Source of the DNA: Chromobacterium sinusclupearum
GTDB taxonomy: Bacteria; Pseudomonadota; Gammaproteobacteria; Burkholderiales; Chromobacteriaceae
Direction of reading: 5' to 3'
NCBI RefSeq assembly: GCF_002902845.1
Contig: NZ_PPTF01000002.1
Location: forward strand, 1 to 64,000
Length of the DNA: 64,000 nt
The translations under genes and the position numbers were made by a program. The notes beneath the pieces were generated by a model, which saw only the letters and a list, made by a program, of their open reading frames with translations, was not told the DNA's origin and ran no database searches. This document shows, piece by piece, positions 37,481-45,623 of this stretch (position 1 is its first letter; every line of letters begins with the position of its first letter).

Positions 37481-39895
37481 TCAGGGCAACGGCGTCTCAA
37501 TCGCTTTCCATTGCTGCTCCATTTGCTTCCGCAATTGGTTCAGCTCGCTGCGCTCATCGAAGCGCTTGTAAATATTCCACCCCACCCAACCCAGCAAGGC
37601 GACTGGCAGGGTGACGGCTGCAGCAATGCCCAGAGGCACCGCCACAGCGGTCGGCAAGGCGGCGAGGGAAAACGCCAAGCCTCCGATCAAGGGTAGGCCG
37701 CCCAAAATGCGCGCCGGCGTCGGCTTGAATGCTCGAGCGAATGCAGATCTCAGCGTCTGGCCCACAGTCTTCGCTTTAGGCAGACGCTGGCGCAGCGCTG
37801 TCAATATCGGTGTCGTCGCCTTCTTGACCTCCTGCGGCAAAGCGTCGCCATCCAGCGACAGCCACTTGGGAAGACGCTCGCTACGGATTCGCTCCACATC
37901 AGCGGTCAGCTCGCCGGAGATGTTGGCAAGTTCCCGGACAAGTTTTAGTTCAGCGCTGAATTTGCCGGGACGGGCCGGTTTGATCTTGTCGATATCTGCG
38001 ACGTAACGGTGCAATGCATCCTGATAGTTCAAGAGAAACTTGCTTCGCAGCACGGTAACCAGTTGCTTGAGCTGTTCTTGAAACGCCGCATCCAACTCCC
38101 CGCTCTCCACGTATCCAAGCGAAAGTTCCTGCAACACTTTCCGATTGGCAAGATGCTGTCGTTCCGCCACCAGATATAGTTCGCACAGGCCATCGTTGAG
38201 CTTGATCGCATTGCGCACCACCCGCTCCCTGCTCTTTCCCTTCAAAAATTCTGCGGCAGAGAATGAAGCAACAGCGCGATGCAGGATACGCATGAACCCA
38301 TTTTCATATTGGCTCACGATGCCCTGAGTCACCTGCCGGTAGTTGCGATGGGCCTCCGCATCGATCTGCCCCGCTACCGGCGACGTCCGGTCCAACCGCT
38401 GCGGGTAGATATTCTTGCCTGCCGCGTGGCGGGCGTATCTTGCATGCGCCGCTTCCAGATGCTGATCCAGCGCAATCTTGGCCCGCTCTGCCACCTGCTC
38501 CGGCGCGTGGCGCTCCCGCACCCGAGCCAGTTCTTCAACCATTTTCTTGTGGAAATTGCCGGCAGCCATACCCACGCTGTCTTCAAACCGCTCCACGCGT
38601 TCCTCTGTCTTGATTCGGTGGAAGAAGCGCTGCAGCGCGTCGAACAGCCCATGGTCGTCCAGACTGGGCGCATGCTTGTTCTCCAACTGCCGTACTACCT
38701 GCAGCGCCCGAGCCTGGTCCTGCTCCACCCGGCCGTAGTGGGCAATCAGCGGCGCCAGTTCCGCGCCGGGCAGCGGCTGAGCATGACGCCGCGGGTCGCT
38801 GAAGTGTTGCAGCACATCCTGCATGACCTGGCGCTTCATCTCCACCACATCCGCCTTGCCTGGCCGGTGCGCCGCCGGGCGGGCCGCCTGGTGGACGATA
38901 GCGTCATGCGTGGCATCATCTAACAGGCGGTAACCCGCATCCACGAAGGCCACCTGGGCGAGCAAACGCGACAGGCTACCGCCAGCGGCGTGACAGGCCT
39001 GCAAGGCCTGCAGCAATTGCTGCAACTCGTCGCGTGTGCTTGGCTCAGTTCGCCACGTCACTGCCTCTTGCCCCTTATCGCCGCTTAATACAAGGTGGCG
39101 AGCAATCGCGGGGCTGGACTCGATGTTTTGACGCAACTTATCGACATGTCGGCCATTGACCTTTCCGAAGGAATAGCCATCTCGGGTATACAAATAGCGG
39201 TTGAGCAATTGCAGCAGCACGGCGGACAGGCCCGTCTCCGCTGCCTCCGCGACACAGGGCGCGGCGGAGACTTTTCCTACCTCGATAGCAAAGGGATTAA
39301 GCCATTCAGGATAGGCTGGCATTGCGTTTTGGGCGATATCATCACCGCGGTGGAGATGCGATGCGCTCACCGGCGCGGCATCCTGAATGCCAAATGGGTT
39401 TCCATCCTGAGCCGCAGGCTGCGTATCCGACGCCTGCGCTGCGGAGCCGGCCGGTTCCTCCAGAATCAGGGGCGCGGCCGACTGCCAAGCCTGACGCAAC
39501 TGTCCGGGCAGGCGGCTGCCCAGGCCATGGCCGGCCTTTTTCAGCTCCGCCAGCAGCGTCTTGAACTGTAGCGGCGTCAGGCTCTCCGCCTTGAACGCCA
39601 AGCCACCGCCGTGTTTCTGCAGATACGCCCCCAGCGCCGGCCTCTGCGCCAGGTCGCGCAGCAATCGGCCAGGATGACCCTGGTGATACGAGGCAAGAAC
39701 GTCCTGCAAAGGGGCAGCGCTGCGAGCAGGGGCAAGGCCCAGCGAGGCCGGCGCGGCAGCCGGCCGGCGCAAAGGCGCGCCGAACGCGCCGCGCAAAACG
39801 GCGCCCACCCCATGCGCCGCATGGCGCTCCGCGCAGGCAGGAATATTTGGCAAGCGGATTCCCGGGCTAATGGTAGCGGTGGGCATGGTGTTCAT
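37481..39895 (-). CDS. Large hypothetical protein, candidate T3S effector
   Basis: 804 aa. The N-terminal 100 residues are rich in Ala, Pro and Arg without a Sec signal, as in many T3S substrates. The middle is predicted helical and highly charged; a C-terminal hydrophobic hairpin (GGLPLIGGLAFSLAALPTAVAVPLGIAAAVTLPVALLGWVGW, split over about residues 728-775) could insert in a membrane, followed by a basic/acidic tail. No catalytic motif recognised. It starts 4 bp after the end of the 252-aa gene, so they form an operon. Start choice between 39895 and an ATG three codons in is open. Confidence 0.6.
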   Translation of the reverse strand: MNTMPTATISPGIRLPNIPACAERHAAHGVGAVLRGAFGAPLRRPAAAPASLGLAPARSAAPLQDVLASYHQGHPGRLLRDLAQRPALGAYLQKHGGGLAFKAESLTPLQFKTLLAELKKAGHGLGSRLPGQLRQAWQSAAPLILEEPAGSAAQASDTQPAAQDGNPFGIQDAAPVSASHLHRGDDIAQNAMPAYPEWLNPFAIEVGKVSAAPCVAEAAETGLSAVLLQLLNRYLYTRDGYSFGKVNGRHVDKLRQNIESSPAIARHLVLSGDKGQEAVTWRTEPSTRDELQQLLQALQACHAAGGSLSRLLAQVAFVDAGYRLLDDATHDAIVHQAARPAAHRPGKADVVEMKRQVMQDVLQHFSDPRRHAQPLPGAELAPLIAHYGRVEQDQARALQVVRQLENKHAPSLDDHGLFDALQRFFHRIKTEERVERFEDSVGMAAGNFHKKMVEELARVRERHAPEQVAERAKIALDQHLEAAHARYARHAAGKNIYPQRLDRTSPVAGQIDAEAHRNYRQVTQGIVSQYENGFMRILHRAVASFSAAEFLKGKSRERVVRNAIKLNDGLCELYLVAERQHLANRKVLQELSLGYVESGELDAAFQEQLKQLVTVLRSKFLLNYQDALHRYVADIDKIKPARPGKFSAELKLVRELANISGELTADVERIRSERLPKWLSLDGDALPQEVKKATTPILTALRQRLPKAKTVGQTLRSAFARAFKPTPARILGGLPLIGGLAFSLAALPTAVAVPLGIAAAVTLPVALLGWVGWNIYKRFDERSELNQLRKQMEQQWKAIETPLP

Positions 39896-39899
39896 CTTC

Positions 39900-40658
39900 C
39901 TAGATCAAATGCGGCAACTGCTGTTCCCAACGCTTTCCAATCTCGGCCAGCTGGGCGACAAACTCATCCGGGGACAACATGCCACGCTCGGGGGCCTGCG
40001 GCGCGATTTCCTTCGCGATAGCCGCCTCTACATGTGCACGAAGGCGCGCCCCCTGGCCGGGCTGGTTCATGTAGGCGGTGAATTGTTTTTGCATGGAAGA
40101 AAGCACTGGCGTGACGAAGGGATTGGCTCCTGCTGCCTTTGGCGTATAAATGCCGTCCTTCTCCTCGCAGGCAATGCGGAGCGCATGGGCCGCCGCGCCA
40201 ATCTCCTGCAAATACCCGTCGGGCACTCTCGCTCCGCGCTCGACACATAAGCGTCCGAAGGCATCCTTGGCTGCGCTGTACGTCGAGGCGTACACAGCAT
40301 CGATGACTTGCTGCGCATATATCGGGTCTCGGCGCGCCGTCTCGCTAACGTTGAGTTCCGCGACGGCCTTCATCATGTGATGCTCTGGCCGGGAAACACC
40401 CGAGCGATTCATCAGCGGCTGGCGTGCCGGTATGTTGCGGCTAAAATATTTCTCCTGCTTGGCTCGCAGCGCTTGCTGCGCGCCTGGCAACTTTCCTTCT
40501 TTGCCCCGCCGCTCCGCCTGGGGCGGTTGCGCGGCGGTGTTGGCACAATGCGTGACGGCAGCCGCCAAACGGCGTGGCGTACCCAGCCCCTTGATCTGGG
40601 CAGCCTCAGTGGATGCCTCGTGACGGGTGTGTACTATAGGTGTGCTAGATACATGCAT
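39900..40658 (-). CDS. Hypothetical protein, operon partner of the 804-aa protein
   Basis: 252 aa from ATG 40658, with GGAGGAGTCGGA in front; a longer frame to 40730 lacks such a site. The N-terminal third is polar and Ala/Gln/Arg-rich (possibly a secretion signal), the C-terminal two thirds helical (PIYAQQVIDAVYASTYSAAKDAF). No motif recognised. It is too large and basic for a class I chaperone. Its position directly before the 804-aa gene suggests co-expressed effectors. Confidence 0.55.
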   Translation of the reverse strand: MHVSSTPIVHTRHEASTEAAQIKGLGTPRRLAAAVTHCANTAAQPPQAERRGKEGKLPGAQQALRAKQEKYFSRNIPARQPLMNRSGVSRPEHHMMKAVAELNVSETARRDPIYAQQVIDAVYASTYSAAKDAFGRLCVERGARVPDGYLQEIGAAAHALRIACEEKDGIYTPKAAGANPFVTPVLSSMQKQFTAYMNQPGQGARLRAHVEAAIAKEIAPQAPERGMLSPDEFVAQLAEIGKRWEQQLPHLI

Positions 40659-40754
40659 TCCGACTCCTCCATGGTTTGCGTGCCGGTTATACAAAAAATC
40701 ATAGGTTGCGCTGAGGATGCTCACTTGCAAAAACTAGCCATTGCATGAAAAATT

Positions 40755-40782
40755 AAAAAAGCCCTGCAATATTTCAGGGCTT
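40755..40782 (-). terminator. Rho-independent terminator of the RhoGAP-like gene
   Basis: On the minus strand AAGCCCTG (40782-40775) and CAGGGCTT (40766-40759) form the stem, followed by TTTTTTAATTTTT. It is 15 bp past the stop at 40797. Confidence 0.85.
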
Positions 40783-40796
40783 GTATACAGGCTCAT

Positions 40797-41804
40797 TTAC
40801 ACAGAGCCACGGTTAGCAAAAACACTTTCCAATTGGGCGATGACATTACCAAATTCTGCTCCTTTCACAGGAGGAAATGCACCGTTTTCGGCAGTAGACA
40901 GCTTGGGTTTAGGCGCAACTGGAGGCCGGTTGGCGCTATCGGGCCAGTTTTCCAATATGGCGCCGGTTAGTTCTTGGCCCCGTGCTCTGAGCAATAAAGC
41001 GTCTTCGTCATGCTTAGAGTCGTTACTAGATTTAGAGTCAAACAATGCCGCGCTGAGAGAAATTGCATATTTGGAAAATTCTCCGGTTTCTGCCGCGCGG
41101 GAGTAACAGAACGCAATGGTGGAAACCGCCAGTTCCTTGCATCGCCTTTGCTCCTTATTCTCATGCGAATCACGGATTGCCTTCCCATAGCAAATGGAGA
41201 TTTCTTTGCCCAGCTTATCCTTGACAAGGAAGTTCTTCACCTGCGAAATATCAACCATCATCTTTGAGCGCTTGATGATGCCGGCCAGGTCATCATTACT
41301 CATCTCTGAAAAATCTACCGCACCTCGCTCCATACCACGCATGGTTGCCTCCATCCGCGCTTTATTACCAGGCACTCGAAACAACCCAGACAAATCCCAG
41401 TCCTCCTGGCGCTCGACCCTATGCCTCAGCTCTGCGCAAAGCTGGGAAAAATTTTCAGCATAGATACGATTGCATTCTCGCCGCTCTTGCATAAAGGCGT
41501 CATGCTCCGGCTTACTCACTTTATTCAGCGCCGCCTCAATCGCCTGCGAACAATGGCCATAAAACGGCTTGAACAGGCGGGACAGCAAGCTAACGCCCTC
41601 CCAGTTGCGGCGAACCTGAATCTTACCGTCACCGTCCACACTAGCGCGGTATTCCTTTTCGTTCACAGTCAGAGAGAAAAAGGCCTGATTTTGGGCGCTG
41701 CTTTGGGCGATATTGCGACGTAATTCGGCAACCTGGGCATTGTCAATCGCCAACTGGCGGGTTTGCGCATTCCAGCTGATGCCAGATAATTGAGTAACTA
41801 TCAT
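40797..41804 (-). CDS. RhoGAP-domain protein, candidate T3S effector
   Basis: 335 aa. No signal peptide; residues 1-75 form a separate N-terminal region. Residues about 105-215 resemble eukaryotic RhoGAP: DLSGLFRVPGNKARMEATM corresponds to the GIFR(V)xG arginine-finger loop (R143), and VDFSEMSNDDLAGIIK to the following helix with the ...D.H.VA.LLK pattern. The C-terminus has a proline-rich APKPK stretch. By family it would stimulate GTP hydrolysis by Rho/Rac/Cdc42 in the host cell. This differs in fold signature from the bacterial SptP/ExoS/YopE GAP helix bundle. Own terminator; upstream region AT-rich. The assignment is by eye and needs a profile search. Confidence 0.6.
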   Translation of the reverse strand: MIVTQLSGISWNAQTRQLAIDNAQVAELRRNIAQSSAQNQAFFSLTVNEKEYRASVDGDGKIQVRRNWEGVSLLSRLFKPFYGHCSQAIEAALNKVSKPEHDAFMQERRECNRIYAENFSQLCAELRHRVERQEDWDLSGLFRVPGNKARMEATMRGMERGAVDFSEMSNDDLAGIIKRSKMMVDISQVKNFLVKDKLGKEISICYGKAIRDSHENKEQRRCKELAVSTIAFCYSRAAETGEFSKYAISLSAALFDSKSSNDSKHDEDALLLRARGQELTGAILENWPDSANRPPVAPKPKLSTAENGAFPPVKGAEFGNVIAQLESVFANRGSV

Positions 41805-41908
41805 ATAAATACCTATCCAGTGATTGCTTTAATGATCAACGTATTGAATTTTCTTTACTTAACAAAATAATAATCCATTAAAAACAATGCACTATCAGGA
41901 ATCGCTCA

Positions 41909-42172
41909 TTACTGCGCCCGCCACCCTAACAGTTTCATTGCGCTGCCTAGCGTCTCAACCTCCAGGTCCGTCAAATAGATTGAGACCCCGTCCTCAGCCC
42001 CACGAGACAGAAACTCCTTGCCCAGCCGTTCGCACAGCAAAATGGCGCGTTGCCGTGCTTGCTGGGTGGCGTTGCAGGCCTGCCCCTGCATGCTGTTGTG
42101 CAACAAGCGCTCCATTTGCCACAACAACTGCAGACTAACAATTTTTCCACCGCTCCTGGTACGACTATTCAT
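41909..42172 (-). CDS. Small hypothetical protein
   Basis: 87 aa from ATG 42172 (MNSRTRSGGKIVSLQLLWQMERLLHNS); a longer in-frame reading to 42238 exists. Helical, with several cysteines (CNATQQARQRAILLCERLG) and an acidic segment (YLTDLEVETLG). No family recognised. It lies between the RhoGAP-like and the 310-aa genes, 104 bp from the former. The ribosome-binding site is weak. Confidence 0.45.
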   Translation of the reverse strand: MNSRTRSGGKIVSLQLLWQMERLLHNSMQGQACNATQQARQRAILLCERLGKEFLSRGAEDGVSIYLTDLEVETLGSAMKLLGWRAQ

Positions 42173-42275
42173 GGGAAAACCTATATCGACATATACGCTA
42201 CGCAGGTACCACACTTCTAGGTATGAGACAGGCATCACTAGAGCGCCAAGGCTGGGTCAGTCGACACTTCTCATG

Positions 42276-43208
42276 TTAGGATCTAGAAGCATCGTACTCA
42301 CTCCACTTTTCCATCATGGATGGATTGCGAACATCTTCCCAAGGCGGAGAAACTTGGATGCCATCTCGGTAAAAAATTACCCTACCGCTCAACTCATCCC
42401 AGTGACGATATAAATATCTCAATTCCGACGATGTTATACTTGCCCCACCTTCAGCAGCGTTCTTTCTGACAACGCCATTCATATTCATTCCATCTAAAAT
42501 GAAATGCAGCTTTCTTGGGCTATCTCCCGGCTGATCAATCAACATGGCAATACCACTCTTGCTACCACGTTTCCACCACTCCCACTCATCCGCATGTTTG
42601 CTTGTAATGCGAAGCTTTTCGTGCTTGGTCGCAATCTCTTTATAAGAGTCGAAATCAAACCCTATCTCTTTAGTGCGACCTATCTTTGCCTTATCCACCG
42701 CGACATCAATATCTTTTTTGGAAACTAAATTCGCATGTCCACGCTGTATTTTGCTAAATTTTTCGGACAGTGCTGAACGCATCGGATCGTTGTAACTATT
42801 AATCACCATAGAGGCGCAAGACCTGACTTTTCTCGCCCATTTGTTATCATCCGCAGGATGGGATTTGTGAAACTCCTCTACACGCCGCAAATAGGGCTCG
42901 CGTCCTGCACTAGTGCCATACATCAAATCTCCCTTATGGAAATTTTTCACAATCGGATCTTTGGCCTGAGCCTCAGCACGTACCGGAGCCGCCACAGCTG
43001 ACTTCTGGTTTAGCCCACAGAGCCTGCTCTCTACCACAGGCCCCCGCCCGCTCCGGCTTCCCTCCAAGGATATATTTCCCCCCTGACGTACCCCGGCTAC
43101 AGCTTTGGCCAAAGTGGTTCTTGTGCCAGTACTGGCACGCGTCGCGGCAATGCTATCCGCGCGCGGGGTGATAGGCGTACTGCCGCCACGTATGGAGAGA
43201 TTGGGCAT
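42276..43208 (-). CDS. Hypothetical protein, candidate T3S effector
   Basis: 310 aa, ATG 43208 with TAGGAGTT upstream. The first 90 residues are low complexity, rich in Ser, Thr, Arg and Gly (MPNLSIRGGSTPITPRADS), a common T3S signal style. The C-terminal half contains LHFILDGMNMNGVVRKN, ITSSELRYLYRHW and VIFYRDGIQVSPPWEDV, a conserved-looking module that I associate loosely with other effector-like proteins but cannot name. A terminator separates it from sptP, so it has its own promoter. Confidence 0.55.
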   Translation of the reverse strand: MPNLSIRGGSTPITPRADSIAATRASTGTRTTLAKAVAGVRQGGNISLEGSRSGRGPVVESRLCGLNQKSAVAAPVRAEAQAKDPIVKNFHKGDLMYGTSAGREPYLRRVEEFHKSHPADDNKWARKVRSCASMVINSYNDPMRSALSEKFSKIQRGHANLVSKKDIDVAVDKAKIGRTKEIGFDFDSYKEIATKHEKLRITSKHADEWEWWKRGSKSGIAMLIDQPGDSPRKLHFILDGMNMNGVVRKNAAEGGASITSSELRYLYRHWDELSGRVIFYRDGIQVSPPWEDVRNPSMMEKWSEYDASRS

Positions 43209-43230
43209 AACAACTCCTAATCAGGGATGA

Positions 43231-43259
43231 AAAAACTCCCCGGCCGTTTGCCGGGGGAG
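43231..43259 (-). terminator. Rho-independent terminator of sptP
   Basis: On the minus strand the stem CTCCCCCGGC (43259-43250) / GCCGGGGAG (43244-43236) is followed by TTTTTT. It is 10 bp past the sptP stop and ends the sicA-to-sptP gene run. Confidence 0.88.
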
Positions 43260-43268
43260 ATGAAGCGA

Positions 43269-44603
43269 TCAGACATTGGCGTAGAGAAGCTCACTCCGCT
43301 CCAATACCTGTTTGCCGCAACGCAAGGCCAACTCGACCAGTTGCTCGCGCTGGCCTTTATCCTCCGCCATGCGGTGGTTACGCGTGGCGCGCTCGTCAGC
43401 GATGATTCGCTCCAGACTGGCCTTGGAGTCTGGTTTGACCAGTTCCATGGCTGCGATCAGCGTGCCAGTGCGGCCGACACCACCGCGGCAGTGGATCATG
43501 GGCAATGCCTCTGGAGCGGCGACGTTGGCGTAGATGGGCGCACGCAGCGCCTTGCCCTCCTTGTCCACTTCGCGCGCCAACTGAGCCAGCTTTTCCAACT
43601 GAGCAGCATCTTTTAACGTGCCGTGGTCCCGCCAATTCGTAACGTGCAAGGCAGGCAGAGTGAAAGGCTCGCAACCGTCCATGGTAATCGTCAGGTCGTA
43701 ACGATGAGCATGCAGACCATCCAAATCGATCCTTCCTCCATTGGGGGTCTTACTGGCGACGGTAACACCGTCGTAGGTATGCCTTCCCTCCGTGAAATAT
43801 GGCGGCAATTTGCCCTCGCCTTCGCCTACCTGGTCATGACCGGCTAGTACCATCAATGACGAGCACCCCTGCTCGACTAACATACGCAGGTGCGCGCCCA
43901 ACGCTGCCCGGCTACCCTGCGGGTACTGGCCAGCCAAGGCGGCCGGACGGCCTTCGATGGCGATCCGATTCACCGCCAGTTGGCCCACCTGGGTAGCGCC
44001 AGCGGTGGGAACTGAAGACGGTGAGAAGCGAGCATGGGTGATCGAGTTGGGGGCCGCATACGCCGGCCGGTTTACGCTGCCCAGCGCTTTGTCCAATTCA
44101 CTCAGCAGAGCCTGGGGATCGACCGGGACGGCCGGAGCCATCGGAGTGGACACAGCACGGCTTGGCACGGTCTGGCACGGCGGCGTGGCGTCCGGGATCC
44201 TTCCTTGCGCTTGCCGCTCGGCAAAACTGACGTGCACAGGCTCCGCCTGTTGCTGCCTCTCCACGGACTGCTCAACTTGTCGGATCAAGCGCATGGTCAA
44301 AGGCTTGGGATTATTCAGATCCAGCCCAGCATCGCGCAAAGCGCCATCGCGATATTGCGGGGACAAGGTCTGGATGAAAGTCTCCAGCGCGGCCTGGTTT
44401 TCCATCTTGATGGTTTGCACGTGCGCCCGCACCGCATCGAGATTGCGTAACAGCGGCAACTGTCCCAGCCAGCTGAGCACGCGGCCGCCCAATCCTTCGC
44501 GCGCGACGTGCACGCGGACTTGGTCTTGCACTTGATCAGTACGCAGGCGTTGATCCGGCCCGACAGCGCTTACATAGTTAGTGTTCAGTGTCAGAGCCAT
44601 CAT
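43269..44603 (-). CDS. sptP: SptP-like protein tyrosine phosphatase effector lacking the GAP domain
   Basis: 444 aa. Residues about 38-115 (RVLSWLGQLPLLRNLDAV..., NNPKPLTMRLIRQVEQSV) match the SicP-binding region of Salmonella SptP. From about 190 on comes a YopH/SptP tyrosine phosphatase: GRPAALAGQYP, SSLMVLAGHDQ, LPPYF, ALHVTNWRDH and the P-loop HCRGGVGRTGT with C372 and R378. Between them only about 70 low-complexity residues remain; the four-helix GAP domain of SptP (543 aa) and its arginine finger are absent. The WPD loop reads W324-R-D326, Pro replaced by Arg. Start overlaps the sicP stop (ATGA). Injected into host cells by T3S, by homology. Confidence 0.85.
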   Translation of the reverse strand: MMALTLNTNYVSAVGPDQRLRTDQVQDQVRVHVAREGLGGRVLSWLGQLPLLRNLDAVRAHVQTIKMENQAALETFIQTLSPQYRDGALRDAGLDLNNPKPLTMRLIRQVEQSVERQQQAEPVHVSFAERQAQGRIPDATPPCQTVPSRAVSTPMAPAVPVDPQALLSELDKALGSVNRPAYAAPNSITHARFSPSSVPTAGATQVGQLAVNRIAIEGRPAALAGQYPQGSRAALGAHLRMLVEQGCSSLMVLAGHDQVGEGEGKLPPYFTEGRHTYDGVTVASKTPNGGRIDLDGLHAHRYDLTITMDGCEPFTLPALHVTNWRDHGTLKDAAQLEKLAQLAREVDKEGKALRAPIYANVAAPEALPMIHCRGGVGRTGTLIAAMELVKPDSKASLERIIADERATRNHRMAEDKGQREQLVELALRCGKQVLERSELLYANV

Positions 44604-45010
44604 TTCCCCCGCAATTGTTCAGTGTCGCGGACCATTGCGCTGAGCTTTTCCTGGCGGTTGGTAAAGATCTCCAGTCGCTCAAAGACTGCGGCGGTGTCGC
44701 CCGGTTCTTCGATACGCTCCAAGTAGAGCAACGCCTGCGCTTCGGGCTCGTAAGCCAGCGCGCCCGCGCGCTGGGCGTGCAGCTCCAGGTTCATCATCAA
44801 CAGCTCGCGCCAGAAAGCGGCGCCCCTATCCGGGCTCACCTTGCCCAGCAGGCCACGCAAGGTCCAGCCTTGATCGTCGGCTTGCAGCGCGAGCAGCAGC
44901 TGTTCATCCAGCATCAGCAGACATTGGCGGTTATCGTCAAAACTCAAGGGCAGGCCCAGGCGTTCACCCAGGAGAGCCAAGTATTCTTTGTGCATATCCA
45001 TCGTATTCAT
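44600..45010 (-). CDS. sicP: SicP-type T3S chaperone for SptP
   Basis: 136 aa (or 133 from the ATG at 45001). Small acidic CesT/SicP-fold protein: LGERLGLPLSFDDNRQCLLMLDE aligns with the SicP start ([21 protein letters not shown]), and LAYEPEAQALLYLERI with its third strand. It binds the N-terminal region of SptP as a dimer and keeps it secretion-competent. Translationally coupled to sptP. A 100-bp gap upstream contains a sequence box shared with the invA upstream region. Confidence 0.9.
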   Translation of the reverse strand: MNTMDMHKEYLALLGERLGLPLSFDDNRQCLLMLDEQLLLALQADDQGWTLRGLLGKVSPDRGAAFWRELLMMNLELHAQRAGALAYEPEAQALLYLERIEEPGDTAAVFERLEIFTNRQEKLSAMVRDTEQLRGK

Positions 45011-45088
45011 CTCTATGGCGTTGTACGCCGCTTGTTATTGTTGAGGTCCAGCCGGGATGCATTGAGCGTAGGCAAAGTACTCAAAGAG

Positions 45089-45107
45089 ATCCTGATGTAA
45101 AGCTGAT
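45089..45107 (-). promoter_or_regulatory. 19-bp box upstream of sicP, shared with the invA upstream region
   Basis: ATCCTGATGTAAAGCTGAT (plus-strand reading) differs at one base from 62906-62924. Both lie 80-120 bp upstream of minus-strand T3S genes. On the minus strand it contains TTTACATCAGGAT. Could be a regulator site or part of a promoter; function is inferred from recurrence only. Confidence 0.35.
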
Positions 45108-45110
45108 GAA

Positions 45111-45611
45111 TCAGGACTTCGCCCCACGTCCCTGCTGTGTGGCGATGACTCGCGGAAGGCGGCGAGCACGGCGACGACGAGGCGGCCGATAGCGATACCA
45201 GACTCCATGCAGCCAGTGCAAGCACATCAACAGCCACTCACCGCGCTGTGGCGGGCGCGGAGTTGTCGGCTGCGGGTGGCGCACGATGGCATCGTCGATA
45301 TCGACGTCATCACAATCGTCGTTATCGAAATCCTGCTCGGCCAGCTGCAGGCACAGTCTCTTCAGCTCACTCGCCTGCAATACACTCGCCTGCGATAGCG
45401 CGGAGAGCGGGCGCATACCGACGCGGCTCAAACGCTTCTCCAGACGCGGCGGACGCAGCGGCTCTTCGCCGCTGTCCTCCAGCGTCAAGTCAGCTCCCCC
45501 CTCCACCGCGCGCAAGCGCTGTTGCAGCGGGCTGCCTGCCTCATCTGCCATGACTGGCAGCCCCGCCTTCCATTGCATGGGCCTTGTCGGCCCTATCTTT
45601 AACGGCAACAA
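45111..45611 (-). CDS. Hypothetical protein between iacP and sicP
   Basis: 166 aa from a TTG at 45611, chosen because AAGGAGGA lies 4 nt upstream; the first ATG is 11 codons in. The product has an acidic patch (DFDNDDCDDVDIDD), a Trp-rich segment (GEWLLMCLHWLHGVWYRYR) and a very basic tail (PPRRRRARRLPR). No known domain. Salmonella also has a small uncharacterised gene at this position, but similarity is not evident. Its place inside the translocator/effector operon suggests a T3S-related role. Confidence 0.6.
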   Translation of the reverse strand: MLPLKIGPTRPMQWKAGLPVMADEAGSPLQQRLRAVEGGADLTLEDSGEEPLRPPRLEKRLSRVGMRPLSALSQASVLQASELKRLCLQLAEQDFDNDDCDDVDIDDAIVRHPQPTTPRPPQRGEWLLMCLHWLHGVWYRYRPPRRRRARRLPRVIATQQGRGAKS

Positions 45612-45623
45612 ATCCTCCTTATC

